This document shows positions 24,250 to 32,475 of a DNA stretch of 64,000 nt, in pieces. Below the pieces are notes generated by a model. It saw nothing but the letters and a program-made list of their open reading frames with translations. It was not told the DNA's origin and did no database searches. This DNA is from Allobosea sp. 117 (GTDB lineage Bacteria; Pseudomonadota; Alphaproteobacteria; Rhizobiales; Xanthobacteraceae). Location of the stretch: assembly GCF_000702305.1 (NCBI RefSeq), contig NZ_JNLC01000011.1, forward strand, positions 434,001 to 498,000, in the 5' to 3' direction. Position 1 is the first letter of the stretch. Each line of letters starts with the position of its first letter. The translations under genes and the position numbers were made by a program.

Positions 24250-25221
24250 GTGCGGACGGAAGCGCTCAAGAAGAAACTCGAAGGCTGCTACGTGACGGTG
24301 CCGACGCCGTTCCGGGACGAGCCCGGCTTCCCCGTCAACGAGGCGGCGCTGCGCAGCTATGTGCGCTTCCTCGTCGAAGGCGGGCTGACCGCCGAGACCG
24401 CGACCTTCCTCGCGGGTGGCGCCGCCGGCGACTTCTCGACCATGAGCTTCGAGGAGCGGGTGCGCGTCGCCGAGATCGTGGTCGACGAGGTCGACGGCCG
24501 GGTGCCGGTGGCGATGGGCGCGCAGACCACCTCGACGCTGGAGCTGGTGCAATTGGCGAAAGCCGCCAGCCGCCTCGGCGCCGATTTCATCCAGGTCTCC
24601 TGCCCCTTCTACTTCACCCATACCGAGGGCGACTTCGAGGAGTTCGTGCGTGCTGCGGCGAGCGCGGCGCCGGATGTCGGGCTGATCGTCTACAACACCT
24701 TCTGGACCACCACGAACATCTCGTTCCAGATGGTCGAGCGCCTCGCCGAGATCCCCAACGTGGTCGGGCTGAAATGGGCGACGCCGCGCAGCGACGCCAT
24801 GGAGTTCGAGAGCGTCGCGGCGCGCTTCTCCAAGCGCTTCACCATCATCGACAACAACCTGTTCTTCGCCTTCAGCGCCATGCCGGCGCTCGGCGCCAAG
24901 GCGTTCGAGGTGCACCTGTGCAATTTCTGGCCCGAATGGGGTCTGAAGCTGGTACGCGAGATCGGCGCCGCCAACTACCCCGAAGTGGCGCGCATGCTGG
25001 TCGATGAGGCGATGCCCTTCTACAAGCTCTGGGTCGAGATCGAGCGCGATTTCACCAGCGGCGACGGCTATCTCGACAAGCTGTGCATGGAGCTGGTGGG
25101 CCTGCCGTCGAGCCGCTGCCGGCCGCCGACGCGGGACGTGCGCGAACGCTACCGGGCGGCGACGCTCGAGATGATGCGCCGCATCGGCACGCCCAACCTC
25201 GTTCAGTTCGAGGAGGCGTGA
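24250..25221 (+). CDS. Dihydrodipicolinate synthase-family lyase/dehydratase
   Basis: 323-residue class I aldolase-fold enzyme of the DapA/N-acetylneuraminate lyase family, cytosolic. GTG at 24250 is preferred over an earlier GTG at 24187 because AACGAGG lies about nine bases upstream and it gives the usual length. Schiff-base Lys175 (VGLKWATP) and Tyr148 (LIVYNTFW) are present. Relatives include 2-keto-3-deoxyarabinonate dehydratase, KDG aldolase and hydroxyproline-pathway deaminases. Next to a UxaA-type dehydratase and an aldehyde dehydrogenase, a role on a 2-keto-3-deoxy sugar acid is favoured. The stop overlaps the next start (TGATG). Confidence 0.85.
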   Translation: MRTEALKKKLEGCYVTVPTPFRDEPGFPVNEAALRSYVRFLVEGGLTAETATFLAGGAAGDFSTMSFEERVRVAEIVVDEVDGRVPVAMGAQTTSTLELVQLAKAASRLGADFIQVSCPFYFTHTEGDFEEFVRAAASAAPDVGLIVYNTFWTTTNISFQMVERLAEIPNVVGLKWATPRSDAMEFESVAARFSKRFTIIDNNLFFAFSAMPALGAKAFEVHLCNFWPEWGLKLVREIGAANYPEVARMLVDEAMPFYKLWVEIERDFTSGDGYLDKLCMELVGLPSSRCRPPTRDVRERYRAATLEMMRRIGTPNLVQFEEA

Positions 25222-25517
25222 TGGCGGGCGCGGCGAACCTCATCGTGCTGGCGGCGGGCGACAATGTCGGCATCGCGCTTCGCGACATCCCCGCGGGGGA
25301 CGTCGCGGCGACGCTGTCCGGCCTGTCGCTGCGCGCCGAGGAGGCGATCCCGCAAGGCCATAAGATCGCGCTCAACGACATCGCCGCCCAGCAGGACGTG
25401 GTGCGGCTCGGCATGCCGGTCGCCATCACCCGTGAGGCGATCGCCAGGGGCCATCTGGTGCATGTCCACAATGTCGCGAGCCGCTATCTCAACAATGACG
25501 AGGACCATTATGAGTAG
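25221..25517 (+). CDS. UxaA-family dehydratase small subunit (SAF domain)
   Basis: 98-residue SAF-domain protein equivalent to the N-terminal part of altronate/galactarate dehydratases. The segment DNVGIALRDIPAGD and the later IPQGHKIALNDI are typical of these domains. It starts with ATG overlapping the previous stop by one base and overlaps the large subunit gene by eight bases, so the two are translated together. In many genomes this domain is fused to the large domain; here it is a separate gene. It likely supports substrate binding in the sugar-acid dehydratase. Confidence 0.87.
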   Translation: MAGAANLIVLAAGDNVGIALRDIPAGDVAATLSGLSLRAEEAIPQGHKIALNDIAAQQDVVRLGMPVAITREAIARGHLVHVHNVASRYLNNDEDHYE

Positions 25518-26754
25518 CCTCGCCGCAGCGACGCGAGAGCCCACGGCCCCGGCGGTCGCGAACCGGATGCGCGGCTATGCGCGCCAGGACGGGCGCAAGG
25601 GCATCCGCAACTATCTGCTCGTCGCCTATCTGGTGGAATGCGCGCACCATGTCGCGCGCGTGATCGCGGCGCCGTACCAGCAGGGCGGCGTGCAACTGGT
25701 CGGCTTCCCCGGCTGCTATCCGAGCGATTATGCCGACCGCGTCATGACCGACATCGCCACCCATCCGAATGTCGGCGGGGTGCTGCTGGTGTCGCTCGGC
25801 TGCGAGGAATTCCAGCGCGCGAAGCTAAAAGCCGCCATCGCGGCGAGCGGGCGGCCTGTGGAGCTCCTCACCATCCAGGCCTGCGGGGGCACCGCCGGCA
25901 CGGTGACACGCGGACGGGAGTGGGTCGAGCGGCAGCTCGCCCTGCTCAAGGGCGCGCCCACCGTGCCGGTGGGACTTTCCGATCTCGTCATCGGCACCAA
26001 ATGCGGCGGCTCGGATGGGCTGTCCGGCGTCACCATCAATCCGGCGGTCGGCCATGCCTGCGACCTCCTGGTCGATGCCGGCGCCGCCGTGATGTTCGAG
26101 GAGACCTGCGAGCTGATCGGCTGCGAGGAGCACATGGCGGCGCGCGCCGTGACGCCCGAGCTCGCCGAGGTGCTGCGCGGGGCGGTGCGCAAGGCCGACG
26201 AATATTACGCCGCGCTCGGCCATGGCAGCTTCGGCGGCGGCAACATCAAATACGGCCTGTCGACGCTGGAGGAGAAGTCGCTCGGCGCCTATGCCAAGAG
26301 CGGCTCGCGCCCGATCAGCGGCTTGCTCAAGCCCGGCGTGCGCCCACCGGCGGGCGGCCTCTATCTGATGGACACCGTCAATGACGGACCGGTGCGCTTC
26401 GGCATTCCCAACATCAACGACAGCCAGACCATCACCGAGATGGTGGCGAGCGGCTGCCATCTGATCCTGTTCACCACCGGCGCCGGCTCGGTGGTCGGGC
26501 AGGCGGTGGCGCCGGTGATCAAGGGCGTTTCCAATTCGCGCACCTATCGCCGCATGGAAGGCGACATGGACGTCAATGCCGGCACCATCGCCGACGGTGT
26601 CGAGACGGTGGAGGAGGTCGGGCGCCACCTCCTCGACGCCATCGTCGCCGTGGCTTCCGGCGAGCCGACCAAGTCGGAAGCGCTGGGCCATCAGGAATTC
26701 GTGCTCGCCTACAAGACCTATGACCCACTCGGCCCCGGCTGCCTGCCGGTCTGA
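25510..26754 (+). CDS. UxaA-family sugar-acid dehydratase large subunit
   Basis: 414-residue catalytic subunit of the altronate/galactarate dehydratase family, which removes water from a sugar acid to give a 2-keto-3-deoxy acid using an iron centre. Conserved Cys-containing segments are visible: GFPGCYPSDY, LGCEEFQ, GTKCGGSDGLSGVTINPAVG and ETCELIGCEEHM. The C terminus LGPGCLPV is also conserved-looking. ATG at 25510 overlaps the small-subunit gene by eight bases. With the upstream DHDPS-family lyase it forms a two-step acid dehydration or cleavage module. Substrate probably an aldonic or aldaric acid, not further resolvable. Confidence 0.88.
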   Translation: MSSLAAATREPTAPAVANRMRGYARQDGRKGIRNYLLVAYLVECAHHVARVIAAPYQQGGVQLVGFPGCYPSDYADRVMTDIATHPNVGGVLLVSLGCEEFQRAKLKAAIAASGRPVELLTIQACGGTAGTVTRGREWVERQLALLKGAPTVPVGLSDLVIGTKCGGSDGLSGVTINPAVGHACDLLVDAGAAVMFEETCELIGCEEHMAARAVTPELAEVLRGAVRKADEYYAALGHGSFGGGNIKYGLSTLEEKSLGAYAKSGSRPISGLLKPGVRPPAGGLYLMDTVNDGPVRFGIPNINDSQTITEMVASGCHLILFTTGAGSVVGQAVAPVIKGVSNSRTYRRMEGDMDVNAGTIADGVETVEEVGRHLLDAIVAVASGEPTKSEALGHQEFVLAYKTYDPLGPGCLPV

Positions 26755-26799
26755 GCGGAACCGGACCAACGCATCAAGCAAAAACCAAAGGGGATCGTC

Positions 26800-27816
26800 A
26801 TGACATTCTCACGCATGTTCGCGAAGCGGGCGGCGGCGGTCGCGCTGCTCGCCGCCGGCCTCCTCGGCGCCGGCGAGGCCAGGGCGCTCGACGATGTGCG
26901 CCTGCGTCTCAACTGGATGTGGTACGGCTCGCATGCCGCCTTCGCGCTGGGCAAGGACCGGGGCTACTTCAAGGATGCCGGCATCAATCTCGACATCCGC
27001 TCCGGCAACGGTTCCGGCTCCGCGCATCGCCTGGTGGCGAACGGCGACAGCACCTTCTCCTACGGCTCCTGCGCCGGCCTGGTGAATCTGGCGGCCAAGG
27101 GCGCGCCGCTGGTCTCGGTCGCGGTGATCGACGCCATGGGCACCGAGGCCATCATCGTGCGGCCCGACGCCGGCATCGCCAAGATCGCCGACCTCAAGGG
27201 CAAGAAGCTGCTCACCACGGCGAATGCCGGCGTCAACACCTTCTTCCCGCTGGTGCTGAAGAATGCGGGCCTTGCCGAGAGCGATGTCGGCATCATCAAC
27301 GTGCCGGACGGCGCGCTGGTATCGAGCTATCTGCAGGGCGCCGGTGGTGCCGTCGGCATTCTCGGCGGTCTCGACGACAAGCCGGCGGAGATAAAGGCGG
27401 CCGGCGGCGCCGCGCCCGTCACCTTCCCCTATTCCGACTATGGCGTGAACCAGGTCGGCTATTGCATCGTCACATCGAGGGACACGCTCGCCAAGAATCC
27501 GGACCTGGTGAAGCGCTTCGTCGCCGCCACCATCAAGTCCTACAAGGCGGCGGAAGCCGATCCGCAGGCGGCGATCAACGCCATGGGCGATATCGTCGGC
27601 GGCACCGCCAACGAGGAGGCCGGCAAGAAGCAGGCCGCCGAGGTGCAGAAGGTCACGCTCGACGTGCTCTACTCCAAGGCCAATACCGGCAAGGTGCTGG
27701 GGCTCAACCAGCCGCAGGACTGGGTCGACATGGTCGAGCTGATGAAGAAGTACAACGGCCTCGAGACCAAGGAGCCGCCGACCTTCTTCTACACCAACGA
27801 CTTCCTGCCGAAGTGA
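26800..27816 (+). CDS. NMT1/SsuA-type ABC transporter substrate-binding protein
   Basis: 338-residue periplasmic receptor of the NMT1/THI5-like group, which binds thiamine precursors, pyrimidines, sulfonates or aromatic acids. Residues 1-29 form a signal peptide ending EARA before LDDVRL. The family opening LRLNWMWYGSHAAFALGKDRGYF is intact; the WxxxxHAAF region shapes the binding site. It starts the importer part of the operon 45 bases after the dehydratase and is followed by a strong hairpin at 27831-27860 before the ATPase gene. Ligand unknown; the flanking enzymes favour an acidic sugar derivative, the receptor family favours a planar or nitrogenous one. Confidence 0.85.
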   Translation: MTFSRMFAKRAAAVALLAAGLLGAGEARALDDVRLRLNWMWYGSHAAFALGKDRGYFKDAGINLDIRSGNGSGSAHRLVANGDSTFSYGSCAGLVNLAAKGAPLVSVAVIDAMGTEAIIVRPDAGIAKIADLKGKKLLTTANAGVNTFFPLVLKNAGLAESDVGIINVPDGALVSSYLQGAGGAVGILGGLDDKPAEIKAAGGAAPVTFPYSDYGVNQVGYCIVTSRDTLAKNPDLVKRFVAATIKSYKAAEADPQAAINAMGDIVGGTANEEAGKKQAAEVQKVTLDVLYSKANTGKVLGLNQPQDWVDMVELMKKYNGLETKEPPTFFYTNDFLPK

Positions 27817-27830
27817 AGCGAGCCTAGCCT

Positions 27831-27860
27831 CGGCCGGCGGGCCATTTCACCCGCCGGCCG
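27831..27860 (+). other. Intercistronic hairpin after the NMT1-type binding-protein gene
   Basis: CGGCCGGCGGG (27831-27841) and CCCGCCGGCCG (27850-27860) pair perfectly over 11 bases with an eight-base loop. The hairpin lies 15 bases past the stop codon and has no T-run. It probably attenuates or stabilises the message between receptor and ATPase genes. Confidence 0.65.
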
Positions 27861-27893
27861 GACCGTTCCGCGTTGAAGGATTGAAGGCACCTC

Positions 27894-28661
27894 ATGGGCG
27901 CGACGATCGAAATCAGGTCGCTGGCGAAGACGTTCGGCGTGGGCACCGGGGCGGTGCACGCCTTCGGGCCGGTGGACCTGACCATCCATTCCGGCAGCTT
28001 CGTCTCGTTGCTCGGCCCCTCGGGCTGCGGCAAGTCCACCCTCATGCTGATGATCGCCGGCCTGCTGGAGGCCAGCGAGGGCGAGGTCTTCTTCGACGAG
28101 GAGAAGGTCGCCGCGCCGCGTACCGATATTGGCATCATGTTCCAGGACAATACGCTGGTGCCGTGGCGCACCGTGGAGGGCAATGTCGCGCTCCAGTTGG
28201 AGCTGCGCGGGCTCGATCCGAGAGCCTATGCCGCGCGAATCCGCGACCTGCTGCGTTCGGTGAGGCTGGAAGGCTTCGGCGGGCGGCACCCTTACGAGCT
28301 TTCCGGCGGCATGCAGCAGCGCGCCGCCTTCTGCCAGGCGTTGGTGCACGAGCCGGATACGCTGCTGTTCGACGAGCCGCTCGGCAAGCTCGACGCCATG
28401 ACCCGCGAGAGCATCCGCACCGACCTGCAGACGCTGTGGATGAAGCAGCGCCCCACCGTGGTGTTCGTCACCCATTCGATCGAGGAGGCGGTGCAGCTCT
28501 CATCGACGGTGTGCGTGGTGACGCCGCGCCCCGGCCGCATCGGGCGCACCATCGATATCGACCTGCCCTGGCCGCGCGACCTCGAAGTCAAGGCGAGCCC
28601 GGCCTTCACCCACTATGTCCGCGAAATCCAGGGGATCTTCCATGACTATGGTGTCCTCTAG
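27894..28661 (+). CDS. ABC transporter ATP-binding protein (nitrate/sulfonate/taurine type)
   Basis: 255-residue ATPase driving the importer. Walker A GPSGCGKST (about residues 42-50), Q-loop MFQDNTLVPW, signature LSGGMQQR and Walker B LLFDEPLGKLD, then the switch His in VTHSIEEA, are all intact. ATG at 27894 follows the hairpin-bearing gap. Its last 20 bases overlap the permease start, so the two are translationally linked. Confidence 0.93.
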   Translation: MGATIEIRSLAKTFGVGTGAVHAFGPVDLTIHSGSFVSLLGPSGCGKSTLMLMIAGLLEASEGEVFFDEEKVAAPRTDIGIMFQDNTLVPWRTVEGNVALQLELRGLDPRAYAARIRDLLRSVRLEGFGGRHPYELSGGMQQRAAFCQALVHEPDTLLFDEPLGKLDAMTRESIRTDLQTLWMKQRPTVVFVTHSIEEAVQLSSTVCVVTPRPGRIGRTIDIDLPWPRDLEVKASPAFTHYVREIQGIFHDYGVL

Positions 28662-29469
28662 CATGCCGCCGGAACCCGGCCCGATCATCCGCGCCGTCAC
28701 CGCCGCCGCGCTCGCGGTGTGGCGCTCCTGGCCGTTCCTCGCCTTCTTCATCGGCTTCTTCCTGGCGTGGGAATATGCCGTCATTCTGTTCAAGGTGCCG
28801 GGCTACATATTGCCGACGCCCTCGGAGATCGTGCGCCGGGGCTGGGCCGACATCCCCCGCCTGATCGACTACACGCTCGTCACCGGTATGGAGAGCGTGC
28901 TCGGCTATCTGCTGGCGATCGCCGTCGGCGTGCCGGTCGGCGTCGCCATCGCCTTCTGGGAGCCGCTGCGACGCACCGTCTATCCGTTCTTCGTCAGCCT
29001 CGAGATGGTGCCGAAGATCGCCTTTGCGCCGCTCTTCATCGCCTGGCTCGGCTTCGGCCTGCTGCCGAAGGTGATCATCGTCGTGCTGGTGTGCTTCTTC
29101 CCGGTGGCGCTGAATTCGATCCACGCCTTCGGCTCGCTCTCCGACGAGCTCACCCGCTTCTGCCGCTCCACCGGCGCCGGGCGGCTGCGCACCTTCTGGA
29201 AGGTGAGGCTGCCGGCAGCACTGCCGCAATGCTTCGTCGGCTTCAAATACGCCGCGCTCAACGCCACGGTCGGCGCCACCATCGCCGAGTTCATGGGCTC
29301 CGACCAGGGCCTCGGCTTCTACATCAACATCGCCACCGGCAATATGCGGCCCGACCTCGCCTTCGCCGGCATCTTCTTCCTGACGCTGCTCGGCCTCGCG
29401 TTGTTCGGCTGCATCACGCTGGCCGAGAAGCTGCTCATTCCCTGGCACATCACGCAGCGCCGCCATTGA
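28642..29469 (+). CDS. ABC transporter permease (SsuC/TauC type)
   Basis: 275-residue inner-membrane permease of the BPD_transp_1 family with about six hydrophobic segments. The coupling motif appears as ELTRFCRSTGAGRLRTFWKVRLPAALP. ATG at 28642 is chosen over 28615 because AGGGGA lies about seven bases upstream. It overlaps the ATPase gene by 20 bases and completes the importer. A homodimer is expected because only one permease gene is present. Confidence 0.9.
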   Translation: MTMVSSSMPPEPGPIIRAVTAAALAVWRSWPFLAFFIGFFLAWEYAVILFKVPGYILPTPSEIVRRGWADIPRLIDYTLVTGMESVLGYLLAIAVGVPVGVAIAFWEPLRRTVYPFFVSLEMVPKIAFAPLFIAWLGFGLLPKVIIVVLVCFFPVALNSIHAFGSLSDELTRFCRSTGAGRLRTFWKVRLPAALPQCFVGFKYAALNATVGATIAEFMGSDQGLGFYINIATGNMRPDLAFAGIFFLTLLGLALFGCITLAEKLLIPWHITQRRH

Positions 29470-29492
29470 GCGCGATGCTTTCGAGGATCCCG

Positions 29493-30551
29493 ATGGAGCC
29501 GCGTTACGCCTATGGCGACCTGATCGCGCTCGCCGCCCGCGTGCTGGAGCGCGCCGGCCTGCCGGCCGAGCCGGCGCAGGCGGTCGCCCGCGGGCTCACC
29601 GAGGCCGATCTGCTCGGCCATAGCACCCACGGTCTCGCCCTGCTCGCCGACTATGTCGAGGAGCTCGACAACGGCACCATGGAGCGCGAGGGGCAGCCGG
29701 CCGTAATGAGCGACCATGCTGCAGTGGCGACCTGGGACGCGCGGCGCCTGCCGGGGGTGTGGACCACCGCGCTCGCGGTGGAGGAGGCGTCGCGGCGCGC
29801 GGAAAGCTACGGCGTCGGTGCGGTGGCGATCCGGCGCAGTCACCACATCGCCTGCCTCGCCGCCTTTCTCGAGGCCCCGGCGCGGGCCGGCACCTTCATC
29901 CTCGTCTTCTCATCCGACCCGAGCGATTCCCATGTCGCGCCGTTCGGCGGCCTGACTGCGGTGATGACGCCGAACCCGATCGCCGCCGGCATCCCGGCAG
30001 CGCCCGATCCGATCCTGATCGACGTCTCCACCTCGATCACCACCGCGGCGATGTGCGCCCGCACCCGCGCCGCCGGCGGCCGGCTCGGGGGCGCTTGGGT
30101 CAAGGACTGCGACGGCAGGGCGACCGACGACCCGGCTGCATTCAAGGAGGGCGGCTCGATCCTCCCGATCGGCGGGCTCGACCACGGCCACAAGGGCTAC
30201 GGCCTCTCGCTGATGGTGGAGGCGCTGACCCAGGGCCTCGGCGGCTATGGACGGGCGGATGCGCCCCGCGACTGGGGCGCCGGCGTGCTGGTGCTGGCGC
30301 TGTCGCCCGCCGCGTTCGGCGGGCTCGACGGCTTCGTCCGCCAGACCGGATGGCTGGCCGAGGCCTGCCGCGCCGCCCGTGTGCCGGAGGGCGCGCCGCG
30401 GGTGCGCCTGCCGGGCGAGGCCGCGCTCGGCCGCAAGCGCCGCGCGCTCACGGAGGGCATCGCGCTGCATGCCGGTATCGCCGACGACCTCGGCAGGCTC
30501 GCCGCCCGGTTCGAGCTACCCGCTCCAACGCCCCTCGCCATTCCCGCCTGA
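29493..30551 (+). CDS. Ldh_2-family NAD(P)-dependent oxidoreductase (malate/lactate/YiaK type)
   Basis: 352-residue cytosolic dehydrogenase of the malate/L-lactate dehydrogenase-2 family, which also includes 2,3-diketogulonate reductase (YiaK) and delta-1-pyrroline-2-carboxylate reductases. The conserved DLLGHSTHGLAL (His), RRSHHIACLAAF and GGLDHGHKGYGLSLMVEAL segments are present. The start at 29493 has GAGGA six bases upstream; ATG at 29475 is possible. In this operon it could reduce or oxidise the 2-oxoacid intermediate produced by the dehydratase and lyase. Confidence 0.85.
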   Translation: MEPRYAYGDLIALAARVLERAGLPAEPAQAVARGLTEADLLGHSTHGLALLADYVEELDNGTMEREGQPAVMSDHAAVATWDARRLPGVWTTALAVEEASRRAESYGVGAVAIRRSHHIACLAAFLEAPARAGTFILVFSSDPSDSHVAPFGGLTAVMTPNPIAAGIPAAPDPILIDVSTSITTAAMCARTRAAGGRLGGAWVKDCDGRATDDPAAFKEGGSILPIGGLDHGHKGYGLSLMVEALTQGLGGYGRADAPRDWGAGVLVLALSPAAFGGLDGFVRQTGWLAEACRAARVPEGAPRVRLPGEAALGRKRRALTEGIALHAGIADDLGRLAARFELPAPTPLAIPA

Positions 30552-30570
30552 TCGAAGGAGACCGCCGCCC

Positions 30571-32070
30571 ATGAGCGCCTATAAATCCGCCGAGCAGTAT
30601 CGCGACATTGCCTCCCGCTTGGCGATCCCGTCGAAAGCCTTCATCGACGGCGAATGGCAGGCGGCTGCATCGGGCAATGTCTTCGAGAACATCGATCCCG
30701 CCACCGGCACCATGCTCGGCCTCGTCGCCTCGTGCGACGGTGGGGATGTCGATCGCGCGGTGAGGGCGGCGCGGCGTTCCTTCGAGGATGGCGGCTGGTC
30801 CCGTGCGGCGCCGGAGGAGCGCAAGGCGGTGCTGCTGCGCCTTGCCGATCTCGTCCGTGCCAATGCCGAGGAGCTGGCGGTGCTGGAGAGCCTCGATTCC
30901 GGCAAGACCATCAAGGACTGCCTCAACGAGATCGGCCATGAGGTGCCGACCTTCTTCCAATGGTATGGCGAGCTGGCCGACAAGAGCTTCGGCAAGGTGG
31001 CGCCGACCGCCGAGAAGACGGTCGCCATGATCGTCAAGGAACCGATCGGGGTCGTCGGGCTGGTGCTGCCGTGGAACTTCCCGCTGCTGATGGCGGCATG
31101 GAAGCTTGCCCCCGCGCTTGCCGCCGGCTGCTCGGCGGTGCTCAAGCCGGCCGAGCAGACCCCGCTCTCGGCGCTGCGCCTCGCCGAGCTCGCGATCGAG
31201 GCCGGCCTGCCGCCGGGCGTGCTGAACGTGGTGCCCGGCTTCGGCGAGACGGCCGGCCAGGCGATCGGCCGGCACAACGGCATCGACGCTGTGTCCTTCA
31301 CCGGCTCGACCGAAGTGGGCGCCTATTTCTTGAAGTATGCCAGCGAGAGCAATCTCAAGCCGGTCGGGCTGGAGATGGGCGGCAAGAGCCCGATGATCGT
31401 GCTCGACGATGCCGACATCGACGACACGCTGATTTCATCCGCCATCAGCGCCGCCTTCTGGAACGGCGGGCAGAATTGCTCGGCCAACATGCGCCAGATC
31501 GTCGACCGCAAGGTGAAGGACTCCTTCCTCGACCGCGTGCTGGAGAAGACCCGCGCGCTCCAGGTCGGCAACCCGCTCGACCCGGCGACCGATCTCGGCT
31601 CCATGGTCAGCGCCGAGCACAAGGAGCGCGTGCTCTCCTATATCGAGATCGGCAAGTCCGAAGGCGCTAAGGTGCTGGCCGGCGGTGGCGCCAGCGCAGG
31701 CCTGCCCGGCTCCTTCGTCGATCCCACCGTGTTCGACGCCGTCGATCCCTCGATGCGGGTGGCGCGGGAGGAGATCTTCGGCCCGGTGCTCGGCGTCATC
31801 CCGGTCGACGGCGTTGACGAGGCCCTGAGGATCGCGTGCGACACCGATTACGGCTTGCACGCGACCATCTTCACCCGCGACATCGACAAGGCCTTCCACC
31901 TCGCCAAGCGACTGCCCTGCGGCACGGTGGCGGTGAACGGCTTCACCGAGGGCAATGTCACGACGCCGTTCGGCGGCTACAAGCGCTCCGGCTCGCTGAC
32001 CCGCGACAACGGCACCGAGGCGGTCGACCAGTATCTGCAGACCAAGACGATCTGGATCTCGCTTCGCTGA
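30571..32070 (+). CDS. NAD(P)-dependent aldehyde dehydrogenase
   Basis: 499-residue aldehyde dehydrogenase. The catalytic Cys is in NGGQNCSANMR, the general-base Glu in LEMGGKSP, the cofactor region in VLPWNFPLLMAAWKLAPALAAG and FTGSTEVG. The ATG at 30571 has AAGGAG about ten bases upstream. As last gene of the sugar-acid operon it likely oxidises a semialdehyde, for example 2-ketoglutarate semialdehyde if the pathway is of oxidative pentose type; sequence resembles gamma-glutamyl-aminobutyraldehyde dehydrogenases. Specificity is inference. Confidence 0.9.
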   Translation: MSAYKSAEQYRDIASRLAIPSKAFIDGEWQAAASGNVFENIDPATGTMLGLVASCDGGDVDRAVRAARRSFEDGGWSRAAPEERKAVLLRLADLVRANAEELAVLESLDSGKTIKDCLNEIGHEVPTFFQWYGELADKSFGKVAPTAEKTVAMIVKEPIGVVGLVLPWNFPLLMAAWKLAPALAAGCSAVLKPAEQTPLSALRLAELAIEAGLPPGVLNVVPGFGETAGQAIGRHNGIDAVSFTGSTEVGAYFLKYASESNLKPVGLEMGGKSPMIVLDDADIDDTLISSAISAAFWNGGQNCSANMRQIVDRKVKDSFLDRVLEKTRALQVGNPLDPATDLGSMVSAEHKERVLSYIEIGKSEGAKVLAGGGASAGLPGSFVDPTVFDAVDPSMRVAREEIFGPVLGVIPVDGVDEALRIACDTDYGLHATIFTRDIDKAFHLAKRLPCGTVAVNGFTEGNVTTPFGGYKRSGSLTRDNGTEAVDQYLQTKTIWISLR

Positions 32071-32234
32071 AGCGGGCGGATAAGAACCGCGCCCCAACAC
32101 CTGCCTCCCCGCTCGTGGACGTGATCCACGAGCCTGACGACTTTTCCCATCCCGAAGCGGTGGGGAGAGCGTTCTACCGTGCCGTCTGTCGGGCGCCGCT
32201 ATCCGTCCGTTCGGGGGCTCTGCGGGCCGCGTGA
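32071..32234. other. Gap after the aldehyde dehydrogenase, before the response-regulator remnant
   Basis: No gene is supported. The gap contains the candidate terminator at 32111-32145 and otherwise featureless sequence leading into the remnant that begins near 32235. Confidence 0.4.
32111..32145 (+). terminator. Candidate terminator of the sugar-acid operon
   Basis: GCTCGTGGA (32111-32119) and TCCACGAGC (32125-32133) pair perfectly around CGTGA, with TTTT at 32142-32145 eight bases later. It lies 40 bases after the aldehyde dehydrogenase stop. The T-run is short, so termination efficiency is uncertain. Confidence 0.5.
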
Positions 32235-32475
32235 ACGAACATACCAATCATATTGCTCACTGCCCTGCAGGAGGATGTCGATCGCATCATCAGGCTTGAA
32301 ATCGGTGCCGACGACTATCTCGGCAAGCCCTCAATCCCCGCGAGCTCGCAGCCCGGGTCAGGGCCGTCCTGCGGCGGGGAGCAAACGCCTTTCCCGAACC
32401 CCGCCCGACGGGCCTCTATCGATTCGAGGACTTTGTCGTCGATCCGTCTTTGCGGCGCGCCCTCAGCGGAGCCGG
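32235..32475 (+). pseudogene. Frameshifted fragment of an OmpR-type response regulator
   Basis: From 32235 one frame reads TNIPIILLTALQEDVDRI, then IRLEIGADDYLGKP, the second half of a receiver domain with the switch Thr and Lys-Pro. At 32331 the frame is lost; shifting by one base, as if one T were deleted, gives NPRELAARVRAVLRRG, then the start of a winged-helix domain (LYRFEDFVVDPSLRRALSGAG). The phosphoacceptor half is missing upstream and the recognition helix downstream, where the fragment meets the end of the convergent LysR gene. It is a dead relic, not a functional regulator. Confidence 0.85.
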
